Positions 13,346 through 22,803 are shown, numbered from the stretch's first letter. The stretch is 64,000 bases of DNA from Streptomyces sp. NL15-2K (GCF_030551255.1 NZ_CP130630.1:8555001-8619000); one strand, 5' to 3'. The notes: generated from the letters alone by a model not told the origin. Numbers and translations are program-made.

Positions 13346-14026
13346 ATGGTGCAGAAGGCCAAGATCCTCCTGGTCGATGACCGGCCGGAGAATCTGCTGG
13401 CGCTGGAGGCCATCCTCTCTGCGCTCGATCAGACGCTGGTGCGGGCATCGTCCGGGGAGGAAGCGCTCAAAGCACTGCTCACGGACGACTTCGCGGTCAT
13501 TCTGCTGGACGTCCAGATGCCGGGCATGGACGGTTTCGAAACGGCCGCGCACATCAAGCGGCGAGAACGCACTCGGGACATCCCGATCATCTTCCTCACC
13601 GCGATCAACCACGGACCGCATCACACGTTCCGGGGCTACGCGGCGGGCGCGGTGGACTACATCTCCAAGCCCTTCGACCCCTGGGTGCTGCGCGCGAAAG
13701 TCTCCGTCTTCGTCGAGCTGTACATGAAGAACTGCCAGCTGCGCGAGCAGGCGGCGCTGCTGCGGCTCCAGTTGGAGGGCGGCGACAAGGCGGCTGCCGG
13801 GGAGGCGAAGGAGCCGGCGGGGTTGCTCGCCGAACTGTCGGCGCGGCTCGCGGCGGTCGAGGAGCAGGCCGAGGCGCTGTCCAAGCAGCTGGACGACGAG
13901 TCGGCGGACGCGGCGGCGGTGGCCACGGCGGCCCATCTCGAACGCAAACTCACGGGGCTGCGGCGCGCGCTGGACGCTTTGGAGCCGGGCACGGGGAGTT
14001 CTTCCTCGGTGCCGTCGCAGAACTGA
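13346..14026 (+). CDS. osaB: OsaB: response regulator with coiled-coil tail
   Basis: A 226-residue protein with an N-terminal receiver domain: acidic pair D11-D12, phospho-acceptor D55 in VILLDVQMPGMDGF, and conserved lysine in YISKPFDP. A C-terminal predicted coiled coil rich in Ala/Glu/Leu (about 130-205) and a Ser/Gly tail follow. No DNA-binding domain is visible, so output is probably by protein contact. The start at 13346 follows GAGGAGG. In S. coelicolor, OsaB is required for aerial growth on high-osmolyte medium. It stands just after osaA, whose own receiver suggests a phosphorelay or branched signalling. Confidence 0.92.
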   Translation: MVQKAKILLVDDRPENLLALEAILSALDQTLVRASSGEEALKALLTDDFAVILLDVQMPGMDGFETAAHIKRRERTRDIPIIFLTAINHGPHHTFRGYAAGAVDYISKPFDPWVLRAKVSVFVELYMKNCQLREQAALLRLQLEGGDKAAAGEAKEPAGLLAELSARLAAVEEQAEALSKQLDDESADAAAVATAAHLERKLTGLRRALDALEPGTGSSSSVPSQN

Positions 14027-14184
14027 CGTGCGCCGTAGGCGTCGTGGCGCGCGGTCGTGCGTGAGCCCAGGCGGGGTTGCGTGCTTGAGCGTGCGTCAAC
14101 TCGACGCCTTTCCGGGGGCGACACGAACGGGTGAACCATCGGTCACACGTGTCCGCCGTCGTCTCCACCGGTAACCTCACACCT

Positions 14185-16896
14185 ATGGCCTCACGTCCCT
14201 CCGCAGCCAAGAAGCAGCCCGCGAAGAAGGCTGCCTCCGCGAAGGCTCCGGCGAAGAAGGCCGCCGCTGCGAAGAAAGCCCCGGCGAAGAAGGCGCCCGC
14301 CAAGAAGGCCGCGGCGAAGAAAGCCGCGCCGCCGAAGCCGGCGCCCAGTCCGACCGGGGGCATCTACCGGCTCGTGCGCGCCGTCTGGCTCGGGGTCGCG
14401 CACGCCGTCGGCGCGGTGTTCCGCGGCATAGGGCAGGGCGCGAAGAACCTCGACCCGGCTCACCGCAAGGACGGCGTCGCGCTGCTGCTGCTCGGCCTCG
14501 GGCTGATCGTCGCCGCCGGCACCTGGTCGAACCTGCGGGGTCCCGTCGGTGACCTCGTCGAGATCATCGTTACCGGCGCCTTCGGCCGGCTCGACCTGCT
14601 CGTGCCGATACTGCTCTCGGTCATCGCCGTGCGCTTCATCCGCCACCCCGAGCAGCCCGAGGCCAACGGCCGCATCGTCATCGGCCTGTCCGCGCTCGTC
14701 ATCGGCGTGCTCGGCCAGGTCCACATCGCCTGCGGCTCACCCGCCCGCAGCGACGGCATGCAGGCGATAAGGGACGCCGGCGGCCTCATCGGCTGGGGCG
14801 CGGCCACACCGCTGAAATACACCATGGGCGAGGTCCTCGCCGTACCGCTGCTCGTCCTGTTGACGATCTTCGGGCTGCTGGTGGTCACGGCCACTCCCGT
14901 CAACGCCATCCCGCAGCGGCTGCGGCTGCTCGGCGTGAAGCTCGGCATCGTGCACGACCCTGCCGAGGACGAGCTCGACGAGGACGACGAGCGGTACGAC
15001 GACCAGTGGCGCGAGGCGCTGCCCGCGCGCCCCCGCAGGCGCGGTCCGGCGCCCGAGGCTTACGACCCCGACAGCGCGGAGCAGGAGGCCCTCACACGGC
15101 GTCGTGGGCGCCCCAGGCGCTCCGCGGTGCCACAGCCCGAGCTGAACCGCCCCATGGACGCTGTGGACGTCGCAGCGGCCGCCGCGGCGGCGCTCGACGG
15201 TGCCGTCCTGCACGGCATGCCGCCCTCGCCGGTGGTCGCCGACCTCACTCAGGGCGTGAGCGTGGGGGACCGCCAGGAGACGACGCCGACGCCGACGCCC
15301 GTTCCGGCACCCGCCGCGCGCCCCAAGCAGGAGAAGCTCGACACGGGAGTCGCGGACCTCACCAAGGCCGCGCCCGAAGTGCCCCGCGAGCTGCCGGCGC
15401 GCGCGGAGCAGCTCCAGCTCTCCGGCGACATCACGTACGCGCTGCCTTCCCTGGACCTCCTGGAGCGCGGTGGCCCCGGCAAGACCCGCAGCGCCGCCAA
15501 CGACGCCATCGTCGCCTCGCTCACCAACGTCTTCACCGAGTTCAAGGTCGACGCCCGCGTCACCGGCTTCACGCGCGGGCCGACGGTCACGCGCTACGAG
15601 GTCGAACTCGGCCCCGCCGTGAAGGTCGAGCGGATCACCGCACTGGCCAAGAACATCGCGTACGCCGTCGCCAGCCCGGACGTACGGATCATCAGCCCGA
15701 TCCCCGGCAAGTCGGCGGTCGGCATCGAGATCCCGAACACCGACCGGGAGATGGTCAACCTCGGTGACGTACTGCGCCTCGCGGCCGCCGCCGAGGACGA
15801 CCATCCGATGCTGGTCGCGCTCGGCAAGGACGTCGAGGGCGGCTACGTGATGGCGAACATGGCGAAGATGCCGCATGTGCTCGTTGCCGGTGCGACCGGT
15901 TCGGGTAAGTCGTCCTGCATCAACTGCCTGATCACCTCGGTCATGATGCGGGCGACCCCGGAGGATGTCCGCATGGTCCTCGTCGACCCCAAGCGCGTCG
16001 AGCTGACCGCGTACGAGGGCATCCCGCACCTGATCACGCCGATCATCACCAACCCGAAGCGGGCCGCCGAGGCACTGCAGTGGGTCGTACGGGAGATGGA
16101 TCTGCGCTACGACGACCTGGCGGCGTACGGCTACCGGCACATCGACGACTTCAACGAAGCCGTGCGAAACGGCAAGGTGACGGCGCCGGAGGGCAGTGAG
16201 CGCGAGCTCCAGCCGTACCCCTACCTGCTGGTGATCGTCGACGAGCTCGCCGACCTGATGATGGTCGCCCCGCGCGATGTCGAGGACTCGATCGTGCGCA
16301 TCACCCAGCTCGCGCGCGCGGCCGGCATCCATCTGGTGCTGGCCACGCAGCGGCCGTCCGTGGACGTCGTCACCGGTCTGATCAAGGCGAACGTGCCCTC
16401 GCGGCTCGCCTTCGCCACCTCCTCGCTCGCGGACTCGCGGGTCATCCTCGACCAGCCCGGTGCCGAGAAGCTGATCGGCAAGGGTGACGGGCTCTTCCTG
16501 CCGATGGGCGCCAACAAGCCCACCCGTATGCAGGGAGCCTTCGTGACCGAGGAAGAGGTCGCGGTGGTCGTCCAGCACTGCAAGGACCAGATGGCGCCCG
16601 TCTTCCGGGACGACGTCACCGTGGGCACCAAGCAGAAGAAGGAGATCGACGAGGACATCGGCGACGACCTCGACCTGCTGTGCCAGGCGGCCGAACTGGT
16701 CGTCTCCACGCAGTTCGGGTCGACGTCCATGCTGCAGCGCAAGCTGCGGGTCGGGTTCGCCAAGGCCGGGCGGCTGATGGACCTCATGGAGTCCCGGGGG
16801 ATCGTCGGACCGAGCGAGGGGTCCAAGGCTCGTGATGTTCTTGTGAAACCTGACGAGCTGGACGGCGTGCTCGCGGTGATACGCGGGGAGTCTTGA
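14185..16896 (+). CDS. ftsK: FtsK/SpoIIIE-family DNA translocase
   Basis: A 903-residue septal DNA pump that moves chromosomes through closing septa during sporulation. The first about 50 residues are a Lys/Ala-rich, histone H1-like tail (AKKAPAKKAPAKKAAAKK). Four hydrophobic segments follow (about 95-250), then an acidic/Pro-rich linker. The motor has Walker A GATGSGKSS near residue 570, Walker B LLVIVDELADLMM, and a C-terminal winged-helix gamma domain (TSMLQRKLRVGFAKAGRLMD) that reads polar chromosome motifs. The chosen ATG lies 7 nt after TAACCT, a likely -10 box, which suggests a leaderless mRNA. It is followed by a 230-bp gap before the next gene. Confidence 0.95.
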   Translation: MASRPSAAKKQPAKKAASAKAPAKKAAAAKKAPAKKAPAKKAAAKKAAPPKPAPSPTGGIYRLVRAVWLGVAHAVGAVFRGIGQGAKNLDPAHRKDGVALLLLGLGLIVAAGTWSNLRGPVGDLVEIIVTGAFGRLDLLVPILLSVIAVRFIRHPEQPEANGRIVIGLSALVIGVLGQVHIACGSPARSDGMQAIRDAGGLIGWGAATPLKYTMGEVLAVPLLVLLTIFGLLVVTATPVNAIPQRLRLLGVKLGIVHDPAEDELDEDDERYDDQWREALPARPRRRGPAPEAYDPDSAEQEALTRRRGRPRRSAVPQPELNRPMDAVDVAAAAAAALDGAVLHGMPPSPVVADLTQGVSVGDRQETTPTPTPVPAPAARPKQEKLDTGVADLTKAAPEVPRELPARAEQLQLSGDITYALPSLDLLERGGPGKTRSAANDAIVASLTNVFTEFKVDARVTGFTRGPTVTRYEVELGPAVKVERITALAKNIAYAVASPDVRIISPIPGKSAVGIEIPNTDREMVNLGDVLRLAAAAEDDHPMLVALGKDVEGGYVMANMAKMPHVLVAGATGSGKSSCINCLITSVMMRATPEDVRMVLVDPKRVELTAYEGIPHLITPIITNPKRAAEALQWVVREMDLRYDDLAAYGYRHIDDFNEAVRNGKVTAPEGSERELQPYPYLLVIVDELADLMMVAPRDVEDSIVRITQLARAAGIHLVLATQRPSVDVVTGLIKANVPSRLAFATSSLADSRVILDQPGAEKLIGKGDGLFLPMGANKPTRMQGAFVTEEEVAVVVQHCKDQMAPVFRDDVTVGTKQKKEIDEDIGDDLDLLCQAAELVVSTQFGSTSMLQRKLRVGFAKAGRLMDLMESRGIVGPSEGSKARDVLVKPDELDGVLAVIRGES

Positions 16897-17130
16897 AAGA
16901 GAGTCCCCGGGCCGGTACTCGATCGTGACTCACCTGTAAGGGATCATTGAGCAACCGTTTCCCGTCGGCGTACGTCAAGTTGAGGGAAGCGCAAAGCGCG
17001 TGCCCCACCATCGGCGTGTCCGGCCATTCCGATGGCGTACAAAGTCCCACCGCCCGGTTGCCCCACCCTTTTGCACCCCCCCTAGACTGAACCTCCAGCA
17101 CAGGTGGCTAAACGCTCGAAAGGCGCCCCC

Positions 17131-17970
17131 GTGTCCATCGGCAACTCCCCTGAAGACGAGCGTCCGTTCGAAGACGATCGTGAGGATGCCCGCCCTTCGA
17201 TCGGCCGTGCCCTCCAGCAGGCGCGCATCGCGGCCGGGCTGACCGTCGACGATGTCAGTTCCGCCACCCGAGTCCGCCTCCCCATCGTGCACGCCATCGA
17301 GGCGGACGACTTCGCCGCGTGCGGCGGAGACGTCTACGCCCGCGGTCACATCCGGACCCTGGCCAAGGCCGTCCACCTCGATCCCGCCCCGCTGCTCGCC
17401 CAGTACGACGCCGATCACGGCGGCCGTCCGGCTCCGACGCCGGCCGCACCCCTGTTCGAGGCGGAGCGCATCCGTCCGGAGCGGCGGGGGCCCAACTGGA
17501 CCGCTGCCATGGTCGCCGCGATCGTCGCCGTGGTCGGCTTCGTCGGCTTCACCGCGTTCAAGGGCGGTGACGGCGACTCCGGCGCCAAGACACAGGTCGC
17601 GGAGGGCTCCAAGCCCGCGACCAAGTCCCCCACGCCCACGCCCAAGAACGACAAGCCCGAGGACCCGAAGCCGGAGCCGTCGGACAGCGCCATCGCCGCC
17701 GCTCCCCAGGACAAGGTGACCGTCCAGCTCAGCGCCGCCGACGGAAAGAGCTGGATCTCGGTCAAGGACAACAACGGCATGCGATTGTTCGACGGGCTGC
17801 TCAAGGAGGGCGAGACCAAGACCTTCCAGGACGACGAGAAGATCAACCTGGTCCTCGGCGACGCCGGGGCGATCGATCTGTATGTGAACGGCAAGAAGAT
17901 CGAGGACGACTTCCGGCCCGGGGCCGTGGAGCGGCTGACGTACACGAAGGGCGATCCGCAGGTCGGTTAA
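17131..17970 (+). CDS. RodZ-like helix-turn-helix membrane protein
   Basis: A 279-residue single-pass protein. A cytoplasmic Xre-type HTH of the RodZ kind occupies about residues 22-95 (SIGRALQQARIAAGLTVDDVSSATRVR). One membrane helix follows (about 122-142, AAMVAAIVAVVGFVGF), then a Pro/Lys-rich linker and an extracytoplasmic beta domain resembling the RodZ C-terminal domain (DUF4115; SWISVKDNNGMRLFDGLLKEGE). The GTG at 17131 has AAAGG 8 nt upstream; an in-frame GTG at 17104 is the alternative. RodZ homologues link the cytoskeleton to the cell envelope, but this protein's role in Streptomyces is not settled. It lies between ftsK and rimO and ends at a strong hairpin. Confidence 0.82.
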   Translation: MSIGNSPEDERPFEDDREDARPSIGRALQQARIAAGLTVDDVSSATRVRLPIVHAIEADDFAACGGDVYARGHIRTLAKAVHLDPAPLLAQYDADHGGRPAPTPAAPLFEAERIRPERRGPNWTAAMVAAIVAVVGFVGFTAFKGGDGDSGAKTQVAEGSKPATKSPTPTPKNDKPEDPKPEPSDSAIAAAPQDKVTVQLSAADGKSWISVKDNNGMRLFDGLLKEGETKTFQDDEKINLVLGDAGAIDLYVNGKKIEDDFRPGAVERLTYTKGDPQVG

Positions 17971-17994
17971 ACGGCTTCTTCGGATGAGTGGGTA

Positions 17995-18022
17995 CGGGGT
18001 TGGCCAAGATCGGCCAACCCCG
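17995..18022. terminator. Hairpin terminator before rimO
   Basis: CGGGGTTGGCC (17995-18005) and GGCCAACCCCG (18012-18022) form a perfect 11-bp stem with a 6-nt loop, 25 bp after the RodZ-like gene. No T-run follows, as is usual for Streptomyces terminators. Confidence 0.8.
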
Positions 18023-18062
18023 TCGACGTGGGGTGTCAGCGGGACGAAGTAGTCTTGAGCCC

Positions 18063-19535
18063 ATGCCTGAACGCCGTACCGTCGCACTCGTCACTCTTGG
18101 CTGCGCCCGCAACGAGGTGGACTCGGAGGAGCTCGCAGGCCGTTTGGAGGCGGACGGCTGGCAGCTCGTGAAGGACGCCGAGGACGCCGACGTCGCCGTC
18201 GTCAACACCTGTGGCTTCGTCGACGCCGCCAAGAAGGACTCCGTCGACGCCCTCCTGGAGGCCAACGACCTCAAGGGGCACGGCAGAACCCAGGCCGTCG
18301 TGGCGGTGGGCTGCATGGCCGAGCGGTACGGCAAGGAGCTCGCCGAGGCCCTCCCCGAGGCCGACGGCGTGCTCGGCTTCGACGACTACACCGACATCTC
18401 CGACCGCCTGCAGACCATCCTGAACGGCGGCATCCACGCCGCGCACACCCCGCGCGACCGGCGCAAGCTGCTGCCGATCAGCCCCGCCGAGCGGCAGTCG
18501 GTGTCCGACGTCGCCCTCCCCGGGCACGGTGCCCCGTCCGACCTGCCGGAGGGCGTGGCTCCGGTGTCCGGCCCCCGTGCGCCCCTGCGCCGCCGCCTCG
18601 ACGGCGCCCCGGTCGCCTCGGTGAAGCTCGCCTCCGGCTGCGACCGGCGCTGCTCCTTCTGCGCCATCCCGTCCTTCCGCGGCTCCTTCATCTCGCGCCG
18701 CCCGAGCGACGTGCTGAACGAGACACGGTGGCTGGCCGAGCAGGGCGTCAAGGAGATCATGCTGGTCTCCGAGAACAACACCTCGTACGGCAAGGACCTG
18801 GGCGACATCCGTCTGCTGGAGTCGCTGCTGCCCGAGCTCGCGGAGGTCGACGGCATCGAGCGGGTGCGCGTCAGCTACCTCCAGCCGGCCGAGATGCGCC
18901 CCGGTCTGATCGACGTGCTCACCTCCACCCCGAAGATCGCGCCCTACTTCGACCTGTCCTTCCAGCACTCCGCCCCCGGTGTGCTGCGCGCGATGCGCCG
19001 CTTCGGCGACACCGACCGCTTCCTGGAACTGCTCGACACGATCCGGAACAAGGCGCCCCAGGCCGGCGTCCGCTCCAACTTCATCGTGGGTTTCCCCGGC
19101 GAGTCCGAGGACGACCTGGCCGAGCTGGAGCGGTTCCTGAACGGCGCGCGGCTGGACGCCATCGGCGTCTTCGGGTACTCCGACGAGGAGGGCACGGAAG
19201 CGGCGACGTACGACAACAAGCTCGACGAGGACGTCGTCGCCGAGCGGCTGGCACGTGTCTCCCGGCTCGCCGAGGAGCTCGTCTCGCAGCGGGCCGAGGA
19301 GCGGCTCGGCGAGACGCTTCAGGTGCTGGTCGAGTCCGTGGACTCCGCCGAGGGCGTGTACGGCCGTGGGGCGCACCAGGCGCCGGAGACGGACGGCCAG
19401 GTCCTGCTCACGAGCGGCGAAGGGCTGAGCGTCGGTCGTATGGTCGAGGCCAAGGTGGTCGGTACGGAAGGTGTCGACCTGGTGGCCGAGCCGCTGCAGG
19501 GCTCGCTCACGTGTAGTGAGGAGGCGGGCAGATGA
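18063..19535 (+). CDS. rimO: RimO: ribosomal protein S12 methylthiotransferase
   Basis: A 490-residue radical-SAM methylthiotransferase that adds a methylthio group to the conserved aspartate of ribosomal protein S12. The N-terminal UPF0004 domain holds the cluster cysteines in [13 protein letters not shown] and VGCMAE. The radical-SAM motif is CDRRCSFC (about residues 194-201), and a C-terminal TRAM domain follows. The [10 protein letters not shown] signature separates RimO from MiaB, which is encoded 40 kb away in this window. ATG 18063 lies 7 nt after TAGTCT, so a leaderless start is likely. Its stop overlaps the pgsA start by ATGA, giving translational coupling. Confidence 0.95.
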   Translation: MPERRTVALVTLGCARNEVDSEELAGRLEADGWQLVKDAEDADVAVVNTCGFVDAAKKDSVDALLEANDLKGHGRTQAVVAVGCMAERYGKELAEALPEADGVLGFDDYTDISDRLQTILNGGIHAAHTPRDRRKLLPISPAERQSVSDVALPGHGAPSDLPEGVAPVSGPRAPLRRRLDGAPVASVKLASGCDRRCSFCAIPSFRGSFISRRPSDVLNETRWLAEQGVKEIMLVSENNTSYGKDLGDIRLLESLLPELAEVDGIERVRVSYLQPAEMRPGLIDVLTSTPKIAPYFDLSFQHSAPGVLRAMRRFGDTDRFLELLDTIRNKAPQAGVRSNFIVGFPGESEDDLAELERFLNGARLDAIGVFGYSDEEGTEAATYDNKLDEDVVAERLARVSRLAEELVSQRAEERLGETLQVLVESVDSAEGVYGRGAHQAPETDGQVLLTSGEGLSVGRMVEAKVVGTEGVDLVAEPLQGSLTCSEEAGR

Positions 19536-20296
19536 CCGGAGTACCGGCATCGGCGGCGGGTGGCCCCTCCGGTGCGAAGCGTGCGTCCGCGCCTGCTGCC
19601 TCCGTCCCCGCGTCGCCCGGCGGGGCGGGTTCCTCCGGTGCCTCGCCCGGCTCGTCCGAGGGGGCCAAGTCCGCGCGTGGCGGGAAGCTGGCCGCCGCAG
19701 CCGTCAACCAGGCCAGCGTCTGGAACGTCGCCAATCTGCTGACCATGCTCCGGCTGCTGCTCGTGCCCGGCTTCGTCGCGCTGATGCTGGCCGACGGCGG
19801 ATACGACCCGGCTTGGCGCTCGCTCGCCTGGGCGGCGTTCGCCATCGCCATGATCACCGACCTGTTCGACGGGCATCTGGCGCGGACGTACAACCTCGTC
19901 ACCGACTTCGGGAAGATCGCCGACCCCATCGCCGACAAAGCGATCATGGGGGCGGCGCTGATCTGTCTGTCGGCGCTCGGTGACCTGCCGTGGTGGGTGA
20001 CGGCCGTCATCCTCGGCCGGGAACTCGGGATCACGCTGCTGCGTTTCCTGGTCATCCGGTACGGCGTCATTCCCGCGAGCCGCGGCGGCAAGCTCAAGAC
20101 CCTCACGCAGGGCGTCGCTGTGGGGATGTACGTCCTGGCGCTGACGGGGTGGCTGGCCACCCTGAGGTTCTGGGTGATGGCGGCGGCGGTCGTGCTGACC
20201 GTCGTGACCGGACTCGACTATGTGAGACAGGCCATTGTGTTGCGCCGGCAGGGAATCGCCGAGCGCAAGGCCGCGTTGGAGGAGACGGAAGCGTGA
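19532..20296 (+). CDS. pgsA: PgsA: CDP-diacylglycerol-glycerol-3-phosphate 3-phosphatidyltransferase
   Basis: A 254-residue integral membrane enzyme of the CDP-alcohol phosphatidyltransferase family that makes phosphatidylglycerol-phosphate, the precursor of PG and cardiolipin. The family motif D-G-x2-A-R-x8-G-x3-D-x3-D is intact as [20 protein letters not shown] plus ADPIADK. An about 55-residue Ala/Ser/Pro-rich tail precedes the first helix and is unusual for the family, though common in Streptomyces proteins. Start and stop overlap rimO (ATGA) and cinA (GTGA), so the three genes form one translationally coupled operon. Confidence 0.94.
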   Translation: MTGVPASAAGGPSGAKRASAPAASVPASPGGAGSSGASPGSSEGAKSARGGKLAAAAVNQASVWNVANLLTMLRLLLVPGFVALMLADGGYDPAWRSLAWAAFAIAMITDLFDGHLARTYNLVTDFGKIADPIADKAIMGAALICLSALGDLPWWVTAVILGRELGITLLRFLVIRYGVIPASRGGKLKTLTQGVAVGMYVLALTGWLATLRFWVMAAAVVLTVVTGLDYVRQAIVLRRQGIAERKAALEETEA

Positions 20297-20850
20297 GTTC
20301 CCCGGCCGCCGAAACGGCCGTAGAAGTGGTGCGACTACTCAAGGTGAAGGGTGAGACGCTCGCTGTCGCCGAATCGCTCACGGGCGGACTGGTTGCGGCG
20401 GACATCACAGCGGTTCCCGGGGCGTCCCATGTGTTCCGGGGTTCGGTGACCGCCTACGCCACCGAGCTGAAGCACCAGTTGCTGGGAGTCGACGCCACCC
20501 TGCTGGCGGAGCGCGGGCCGGTGGATCCGCAGGTCGCGGCCCAGATGGCGACCGGAGTGCGTAAGGCGCTCGGTGCCGACTGGGGCATCGCTACCACTGG
20601 GGTCGCCGGTCCGGAACCCCAGGACGGCAAGCCTGTCGGGACGGTGTTCGTGGCCGTCGACGGGCCATCGGCAGTGACGCCGGCGGTGCCCGGTGGCGGG
20701 AAGGTGACCGCGTTGCGGTTGAACGGCGACCGTGCGGACATTCGTATGGAGAGTGTACGGAGCGTACTCGCACTGCTCCTGGAGGGGCTTGCGAGCGAAC
20801 AGACTGGGAATGAGCGGGCACAGGATACGGAACGGAACGGGGGGTTTTGA
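20293..20850 (+). CDS. cinA: CinA C-terminal domain protein (nicotinamide-nucleotide amidase family)
   Basis: A 185-residue stand-alone CinA C-terminal (PncC-type) domain. Family members deamidate nicotinamide mononucleotide to nicotinate mononucleotide in pyridine-nucleotide salvage. The signatures AESLTGGLVA, GSVTAYA and GIATTGVAGP are present; the N-terminal MoCF-like domain of full CinA is absent. The GTG start is fused to the pgsA stop (GTGA). A Ser/Arg/Glu-rich 20-residue tail follows the domain. Competence-related function is not implied. Confidence 0.9.
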   Translation: MSSPAAETAVEVVRLLKVKGETLAVAESLTGGLVAADITAVPGASHVFRGSVTAYATELKHQLLGVDATLLAERGPVDPQVAAQMATGVRKALGADWGIATTGVAGPEPQDGKPVGTVFVAVDGPSAVTPAVPGGGKVTALRLNGDRADIRMESVRSVLALLLEGLASEQTGNERAQDTERNGGF

Positions 20851-20959
20851 TGTTTGCAGCCCTGAGTGAACACGACATCGCTCCCCGCACGGCCGCGGCG
20901 CAAGGCGGTACGGTGGGGCGTAATGGATGCGGCTACGCGGTCCGAGGAGGGAGCCACCG

Positions 20960-21340
20960 ATGATTCTGCTCCGTCGCCTGCTGGGTGACGTGCTGCGTCG
21001 GCAGCGCCAGCGCCAGGGCCGTACTCTGCGCGAAGTCTCCTCGTCCGCCCGAGTCTCACTCGGCTATCTCTCCGAGGTGGAGCGGGGGCAGAAGGAGGCT
21101 TCCTCCGAGCTGCTCTCCGCCATCTGCGACGCGTTGGACGTACGGATGTCCGAGCTCATGCGGGAAGTGAGCGACGAGCTCGCCCTCGCCGAGCTGGCCC
21201 AGTCTGCTGCTGCCACCCCCAGCGAGCCTGTGCCCACGCCGGTTCGCCCCATGCTGGGTTCCGTATCGGTGACCGGTGTGCCACCGGAACGGGTGACGAT
21301 CAAGGCGCCCGCCGAAGCGGTGGACGTGGTCGCCGCGTGA
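20960..21340 (+). CDS. clgR: ClgR: XRE-family activator of Clp/Lon protease genes
   Basis: A 126-residue transcription factor with an XRE helix-turn-helix (about residues 10-65; [29 protein letters not shown]) that closely matches ClgR. Streptomyces ClgR activates the clpP1P2, clpC and lon genes, and is itself destroyed by ClpP through its last two alanines. This protein ends ...VDVVAA, keeping that degron. A strong GAGGAGGGAG ribosome site precedes the ATG. The 109-bp gap after cinA may hold a promoter of its own; the family is autoregulated, but I could not identify a clear ClgR box. Confidence 0.9.
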   Translation: MILLRRLLGDVLRRQRQRQGRTLREVSSSARVSLGYLSEVERGQKEASSELLSAICDALDVRMSELMREVSDELALAELAQSAAATPSEPVPTPVRPMLGSVSVTGVPPERVTIKAPAEAVDVVAA

Positions 21341-21403
21341 GGTTCACGCGGGTGTGAGCGTGAGCTGACGCTGCGCTGAGGAAGTGTGCGGGGCCCCGCC
21401 GGG

Positions 21404-21443
21404 GCCTCTCCGGATGATCTGGACACAGGTGATCCGGAGAGGC
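21404..21443. terminator. Long hairpin downstream of clgR
   Basis: GCCTCTCCGGAT (21404-21415) is perfectly complementary to ATCCGGAGAGGC (21432-21443), with a 16-nt loop that can pair further. It lies 63 bp after clgR and is the likely transcription end. The remaining gap to 21672 is G-rich non-coding DNA with a GGGGCTTTCGTGC direct repeat at 21451 and 21517. Confidence 0.7.
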
Positions 21444-21672
21444 GCTGGTCGGGGCTTTCGTGCGTTGTGGGGCGGTGGCGGTTGGGGCCCGGGTGGATCG
21501 TGGGGAAGCGCCGCTTGGGGCTTTCGTGCATCGTGGGGAGGCGGGGCCGCTGTTTTTCGGTTCGGCGCGGTCGTGTGGACGTCGCGCGGCCTCACTGGTG
21601 CGACCGTGTGCCGCCGGTGCGCCCTCCCCGTGGGTGAGCAGGGCGGTCTAGCGTCGGGCTGGAGGTGGGTCC

Positions 21673-21960
21673 ATGGCACGGCCGATAGTGCGCTGGGGGG
21701 CCTGGGGCGCGGTTATGGGGCTCGGGGTGTTCTGGTGGTGGGCCGTGGTGCGGCTCGTGGTGTCACCCGGCGCCGGGGCGCTGGAGGGGGCGGTCGCGGC
21801 CGGGGGATGGGGGCTGAGTCTGTTGCCGGTGCACTGTGTGCCCAAGGCGCGGGCCGTGGGAGCGGTCGGCGCGGAGCGGTGGGCGCGGGCATGGCGGGCC
21901 GCCCGGGCTACCACGGCATCGCCACACCTCCGTTCGGACGCAGGATCTGGCCCGTCGTGA
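21673..21960 (+). CDS. Small membrane protein, function unknown
   Basis: A 95-residue protein with two hydrophobic stretches (about 8-30, WGAVMGLGVFWWWAVVRLVV, and about 38-52) and a short basic/Ala-rich tail. A GGAGG site lies 8 nt before the ATG. The last about 50 bp overlap the 3' end of the convergent SDR gene, so the true C-terminus deserves checking. I do not recognise a family; the position between clgR and the SDR gene gives no functional hint. Confidence 0.6.
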   Translation: MARPIVRWGAWGAVMGLGVFWWWAVVRLVVSPGAGALEGAVAAGGWGLSLLPVHCVPKARAVGAVGAERWARAWRAARATTASPHLRSDAGSGPS

Positions 21961-22672
21961 AGGACGAGGCGTCACAGGCCAGGTAGAGGACGGCCTGAGC
22001 GACCTCCTCCGGTTCGCCGACCCGGCCCAGGGGTGACATCCGGGACATCAGCGCCTCGGTGTGCGCCTGAGCCTCGGCATCGTGGCGGTCGGTCATGGGC
22101 GTACGGATCCAGCCCGGCGCGACCGCGTTGACCCGGATGCCGTGTCGGCCGACCTCTCCGGCCAGTGTCTTCGTCAGCTGGACGACGGCCGCCTTGGCCG
22201 CGCCGTAACAGAGCAGACCGGGGCCGCCGGTGTCCACGGCGCCGGAGGCCATGGTGACGATGCTGCCTCTGATCCGCTGCGCGAGCATCAGCCGGGCGGC
22301 CTCCTGGCAGGCGTACAGCACTCCCTTGAAGTTGACGGCCAGCACCCGGTCCAGGTCCTCGTCGCGGGTCTCCAGGACCGGGCTGCTGTGCATGATCCCG
22401 GCGATCGCGGCCATCACGTCGAGGCGCTCGCAGGAGGCCACGGCCCGGCGGACCCGGTCGCGGTCGGTGACGTCAAGGGGGTGCGTGTGGGCGGTGCCGC
22501 CGGCGTCCTTGATGGTTCTCGCCGTCTCGCCGAGGCCCGGTGCGTCGAGGTCCGCGCAGTGCACGGTGGCGCCCGCCTCGGCGAGCAGTACGGCCGAGGC
22601 GCGGCCGATGCCGCCGGCGGCGCCGGTGACGAACGCGGTGCGGCCTGTGAGGTCGTACGCCTTGACGGGCAT
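21908..22672 (-). CDS. SDR-family NAD(P)-dependent oxidoreductase
   Basis: A 254-residue classical short-chain dehydrogenase. It has TGAAGGIGRA for cofactor binding near residue 12, an AIAGI element in place of NNAG, and catalytic Ser plus Y-x3-K in CYGAAKAA. An aspartate after beta-2 (HCADLDAPG) suggests NAD preference. The substrate is unknown; the fold is shared with FabG and polyol or steroid dehydrogenases. ATG 22672 sits 6 nt after TACGGT (reverse strand), consistent with leaderless initiation. It is downstream of nei2 on the same strand but separated by 131 bp. Confidence 0.85.
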   Translation of the reverse strand: MPVKAYDLTGRTAFVTGAAGGIGRASAVLLAEAGATVHCADLDAPGLGETARTIKDAGGTAHTHPLDVTDRDRVRRAVASCERLDVMAAIAGIMHSSPVLETRDEDLDRVLAVNFKGVLYACQEAARLMLAQRIRGSIVTMASGAVDTGGPGLLCYGAAKAAVVQLTKTLAGEVGRHGIRVNAVAPGWIRTPMTDRHDAEAQAHTEALMSRMSPLGRVGEPEEVAQAVLYLACDASSFTTGQILRPNGGVAMPW

Positions 22673-22803
22673 GAAGGGACCGTACGAGCGTTTCTGACGG
22701 CCCGTCAATTAGTGGTCGTCGATTAGTGGTCGTCAACGGTCGTCGATTGGTCGTGCCGTGTGGAGTTCGGGGCCGGGTGGATGTGCGGTGTGGCGATCTG
22801 CGG

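Noticed and set aside
7370..13936. A 2188-codon open frame on the minus strand, opposite osaA and osaB
   Set aside because: It mirrors the HAMP repeats of osaA, is Arg/His/Leu-rich low complexity, has no ribosome site and shows no domain. Long antisense frames are common at this GC content.
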